From Myxococcota bacterium (GTDB lineage Bacteria; Myxococcota_A; UBA9160; UBA4427), in NCBI GenBank assembly GCA_030748735.1, contig JASMLK010000132.1:1-64000 (forward strand): a stretch of 64,000 nt of DNA. The letters run 5' to 3'. Position 1 is the first letter of the stretch. Every line of letters begins with the position of its first letter. Both the position numbers and the translations under genes were made by a program. The notes beneath the pieces were generated by a model. It was not told where the DNA came from, ran no database searches, and saw nothing but the letters and a program-made list of their open reading frames with translations. Below are positions 61,734 through 64,000 of the stretch, piece by piece.

Positions 61734-62576
61734 ATGCCGATCGTTGGATGCACTTCGAGGCACCTCCTTTCCTTCCTTTTGTGGGTGTTCTTTGCGCTGG
61801 CAGCGGGCTTGCTGACGGGGGCGACAGCCGGGGCGGAATCTGCGGTGCTGCTGCCCTACCCGGCCCCAGATGACTTCGGGGTGATTCCCGCATCGACCTA
61901 CGACGAGCAGGGGCGCCGCGTCGGCGAGGCGGCCGTTCTGGTCGAGCAGCTTCCCAACGAGAACGTGGCCGTGCGCCTCCACGGCGGCTTCGACGGGGGT
62001 GCGCGGGTGGAGTTCGACGCCGAACTCACCCCCGTGATGGTGGATGGCCGACGGATGCTTCGGACCCTGAAGGAGCGCTCCCAGGCGCACGATCCCGACG
62101 GCAAGCCCCTCGTGACCCTCGAGATCGATCACCAGACTGGACATGGCCGCTGCGTCCCGCCGGGCGCCGGTTCGGGGCGGACCAGCGAAATCGAGCTGCC
62201 CGCGCCCGATCGCGTGGTCAACGTCCCGCTGAATCTGCTCTTTCAGCCGATTGGCAAGGGGCAGACCGACAGCGTCGACACCCAGGCTTTCTTCTGCCTC
62301 GGCGGTGCACGAGTGATGGGCTTCACCGGAGAGGTGGTCGACCGCGATCGGGAAAAGACCGTCGACGGACGGATCATTCGCGAGATCAAATACGGCCCGG
62401 ACGGTCGAGGTCTGCTGAGCTGGGCCGCACAGCCGCTGGCCCCGAAGATCTCGTTCTGGGTCGACGCCGCGCGCGACGGCGCATACGTCGCCCACCGCAT
62501 GCCGCTCTACTCGCGCGGCCCGGTCGTCTACTTCATCGCCGACGGCGTGGATCCGAAGCTCGTTCTCCCGCAATAA
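61734..62576 (+). CDS. Exported protein of unknown function
   Basis: The 280-residue protein (ATG 61734) has a signal peptide (HLLSFLLWVFFALAAGLLTG, cleavage near TAGAES) and a mature part rich in Gly and Asp with beta character (VRLHGGFDGGARVEFDAELT). It has only two Cys (GRCVPP and FFCLGG), which could form one disulfide. No recognised domain or active site. It converges with the last gene of the window, 11 nt between stops. Probably periplasmic. Confidence 0.5.
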   Translation: MPIVGCTSRHLLSFLLWVFFALAAGLLTGATAGAESAVLLPYPAPDDFGVIPASTYDEQGRRVGEAAVLVEQLPNENVAVRLHGGFDGGARVEFDAELTPVMVDGRRMLRTLKERSQAHDPDGKPLVTLEIDHQTGHGRCVPPGAGSGRTSEIELPAPDRVVNVPLNLLFQPIGKGQTDSVDTQAFFCLGGARVMGFTGEVVDRDREKTVDGRIIREIKYGPDGRGLLSWAAQPLAPKISFWVDAARDGAYVAHRMPLYSRGPVVYFIADGVDPKLVLPQ

Positions 62577-62587
62577 CGCGGGCGCGA

Positions 62588-64000
62588 TCAACGGCCGGGT
62601 GCAGCGGCTCCCTGCACCGGACGACGGGTGAGCGCAAGCGTGAGCGGCGCACCGTCCACGACCTGCAGCCCCGGCTCTCCGGCCGCAACCAGGAAGCGGC
62701 CCATCCGCGCGACGCGTTCACGCGGCTCGATGTCAACCGCTTCGACGACCCGCTTCCCACTGCGATCGAGCAACTGAAGCCCACGCTCGCCAACCAGGAA
62801 GATGCGATCGCCGATCGCCGCCGCGTCCGCGACGCGACCAACCTTCTTGCGCGACAGCTTCGACACGAGCTTCGGCTTGTTCGGGTTGGCGAAATCGATC
62901 ACCGCTACACCGGCCTTCCCGATCACCAGGGTCTTGCGATCGAAGCCGACGACGCCCGTGGGTCCGAATTCGTATCCGAGTTCGACTTCCTGAAGCACGC
63001 GCTGCTCTCCCAGGAGTTCGAGGGTCGATGCGTAGACCGACGCGCCGTCGGTGAACACGAGCAGGTCACCGACACGGGTAAGTCCCTTGACGGGTCGTCG
63101 CAGCAACCGCCGCGGGTTGCCAGCGTTCTTGTCGGTCATCAGCAGACCGCGGCTGCCGCCGAGGATCAGCTGCCCCTCCAGCGGGACGACGTCGACCACC
63201 GAGCCGATGGTCTGGCGTTCGAGGCCAGCGAGCTTGCGCGCACCGCCCTTGGCGAAGCCGACCACTTCGATGCCGTCTTCTCCGTAGATCAAGACGCGGC
63301 GCTCCAGGATCTTCACGCCACCCCAGCGGGTGAAGTCCTTTGCCCGCTTGTACTTCGCCAGGGGAAAGGCTTCCTGAGCGTCTGCGAGTTCGAGAAGCTG
63401 GAACTCGCCATCCGGGAACAGCACCGCGGTGCGGTCACCCACGGAGTCGACAGCAACGATCTTCTTTTCTGCCTTGAACGGCTTGCGAACGGTGGCCTGG
63501 TTCTGCCAGCTCGCCACGGGCACGAAGAACGAATCCCAGTAGCCGCGCGCAGCGGGGTTGAAGAGCATCGAGGTCCCGGCGAAGTGCTGTTCGTTGTTGA
63601 GACGCAGCCGGAACACGCGCTGCCAGATCGGCTTCTCGCCGCTCGCGGAATAGAGACTGACGCGCGTGGTTGCATGCATGCCGGGGCGCGAGAAGTCGCC
63701 CTTGGCGAGCTTCGCCTTCGCCTGGGCTTCCTTGTGCTCGATCACGAGCCGAGCCTTGGGAAGAAAGGCCGAGGTCTTGCGGGTCTGCAATTCGGGAACC
63801 ACGGCGAGTTGCTGGCCCGAAGCCTTGAACTGCCGCTTCGCCCGATCGGTGAAGGCACCGATCACGCGCGATGCTTCGGGCGTTTCGGGTGACACGCGCA
63901 CGACCAGGCCCACGCGATCGAACAGACCGCGCTTCTTGACTTCGATCGCTTCGAGGCTCTTGAGCGCTTCGACTGCGTAGTCGCTTTTGGGGTGGGCCGC
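62588..64000 (-). CDS. Beta-propeller-like protein, 5' end beyond the window
   Basis: The frame is open from 62588 to the right edge. It continues without a stop past GTG/ATG candidates (residues SDYAVEALKSLEAIEVKKRG before VGLVVRVSPETP), so the start lies outside. The visible 470 residues contain repeated short strands of the form DRTAVLFPDGEFQLLELAD, GDRIFLVGERGLQLLDRSG, GQLILGGSRGLLMTD, typical of a propeller or LVIVD-type repeat. No catalytic motif is seen. Function unknown. Confidence 0.55.
   Translation of the reverse strand, partial: AAHPKSDYAVEALKSLEAIEVKKRGLFDRVGLVVRVSPETPEASRVIGAFTDRAKRQFKASGQQLAVVPELQTRKTSAFLPKARLVIEHKEAQAKAKLAKGDFSRPGMHATTRVSLYSASGEKPIWQRVFRLRLNNEQHFAGTSMLFNPAARGYWDSFFVPVASWQNQATVRKPFKAEKKIVAVDSVGDRTAVLFPDGEFQLLELADAQEAFPLAKYKRAKDFTRWGGVKILERRVLIYGEDGIEVVGFAKGGARKLAGLERQTIGSVVDVVPLEGQLILGGSRGLLMTDKNAGNPRRLLRRPVKGLTRVGDLLVFTDGASVYASTLELLGEQRVLQEVELGYEFGPTGVVGFDRKTLVIGKAGVAVIDFANPNKPKLVSKLSRKKVGRVADAAAIGDRIFLVGERGLQLLDRSGKRVVEAVDIEPRERVARMGRFLVAAGEPGLQVVDGAPLTLALTRRPVQGAAAPGR

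Overview
The window is GC-rich chromosomal DNA from a diderm bacterium. LpxC, outer-membrane barrels, a lipid-anchored multiheme cytochrome and NadB point to a Gram-negative cell. The Hanks-type kinase carrying TPRs, the PilZ protein beside a giant TPR protein, GTG/TTG starts and the gene content suggest a deltaproteobacterial or Myxococcota-like lineage. That placement is inference; no marker rRNA lies in the window.

Region 1 (1-2.9 kb): the 5' end of an IS3-family element abuts a hybrid histidine kinase that has lost its dimerisation part. A two-gene operon for a ferritin-like diiron protein and an SCP2-like lipid-binding protein follows.

Region 2 (2.9-11.2 kb) is an accessory island ending at an intact tRNA-Gly(GCC). 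It holds a DUF4143 ATPase, a FitA/VapB-VapC pair, two MntA-HepT pairs, an RHH plus nucleotidyltransferase pair, a complete DDE transposase, and remnants of another transposase and an HNH nuclease. The modules are separated by copies of a ~120-bp structured repeat. Three copies begin with the anticodon-arm sequence of tRNA-Gly, and two of these also carry the tRNA 3' end followed by a terminator-like hairpin. The layout looks like stepwise accretion of toxin-antitoxin cassettes at a tRNA gene and is the most unusual feature of the window.

Region 3 (11.3-25 kb) is housekeeping and metabolism: nucleotide-sugar dehydrogenase, pgsA, lytic transglycosylase, nadB, an SDR, a glutamine-synthetase-family enzyme, purF and purC (divergent), two outer-membrane barrels and cdsA.

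Region 4 (25-37.4 kb) is a long minus-strand information-processing run, rimP-nusA-infB-DUF503-rbfA-truB-rpsO-pnp-dut-cdsA, preceded by pyrK-pyrD.

Region 5 (37.6-50 kb) contains a ~2655-residue TPR protein, a PilZ protein, lpxC, and a membrane-anchored TPR-Ser/Thr kinase with the kinase domain at the C-terminus.

Region 6 (50-64 kb) has ruvC-ruvA-ruvB and yebC. A plus-strand run follows: lidless Hsp70, J-protein, redoxin-octaheme cytochrome fusion and type-4 uracil-DNA glycosylase. Then come purE, aroE, a 7Fe ferredoxin, rpmG, a stand-alone rplX and two exported or unknown proteins, the last running off the right edge.

Functions are read from motifs and remembered family features; no database search was run.
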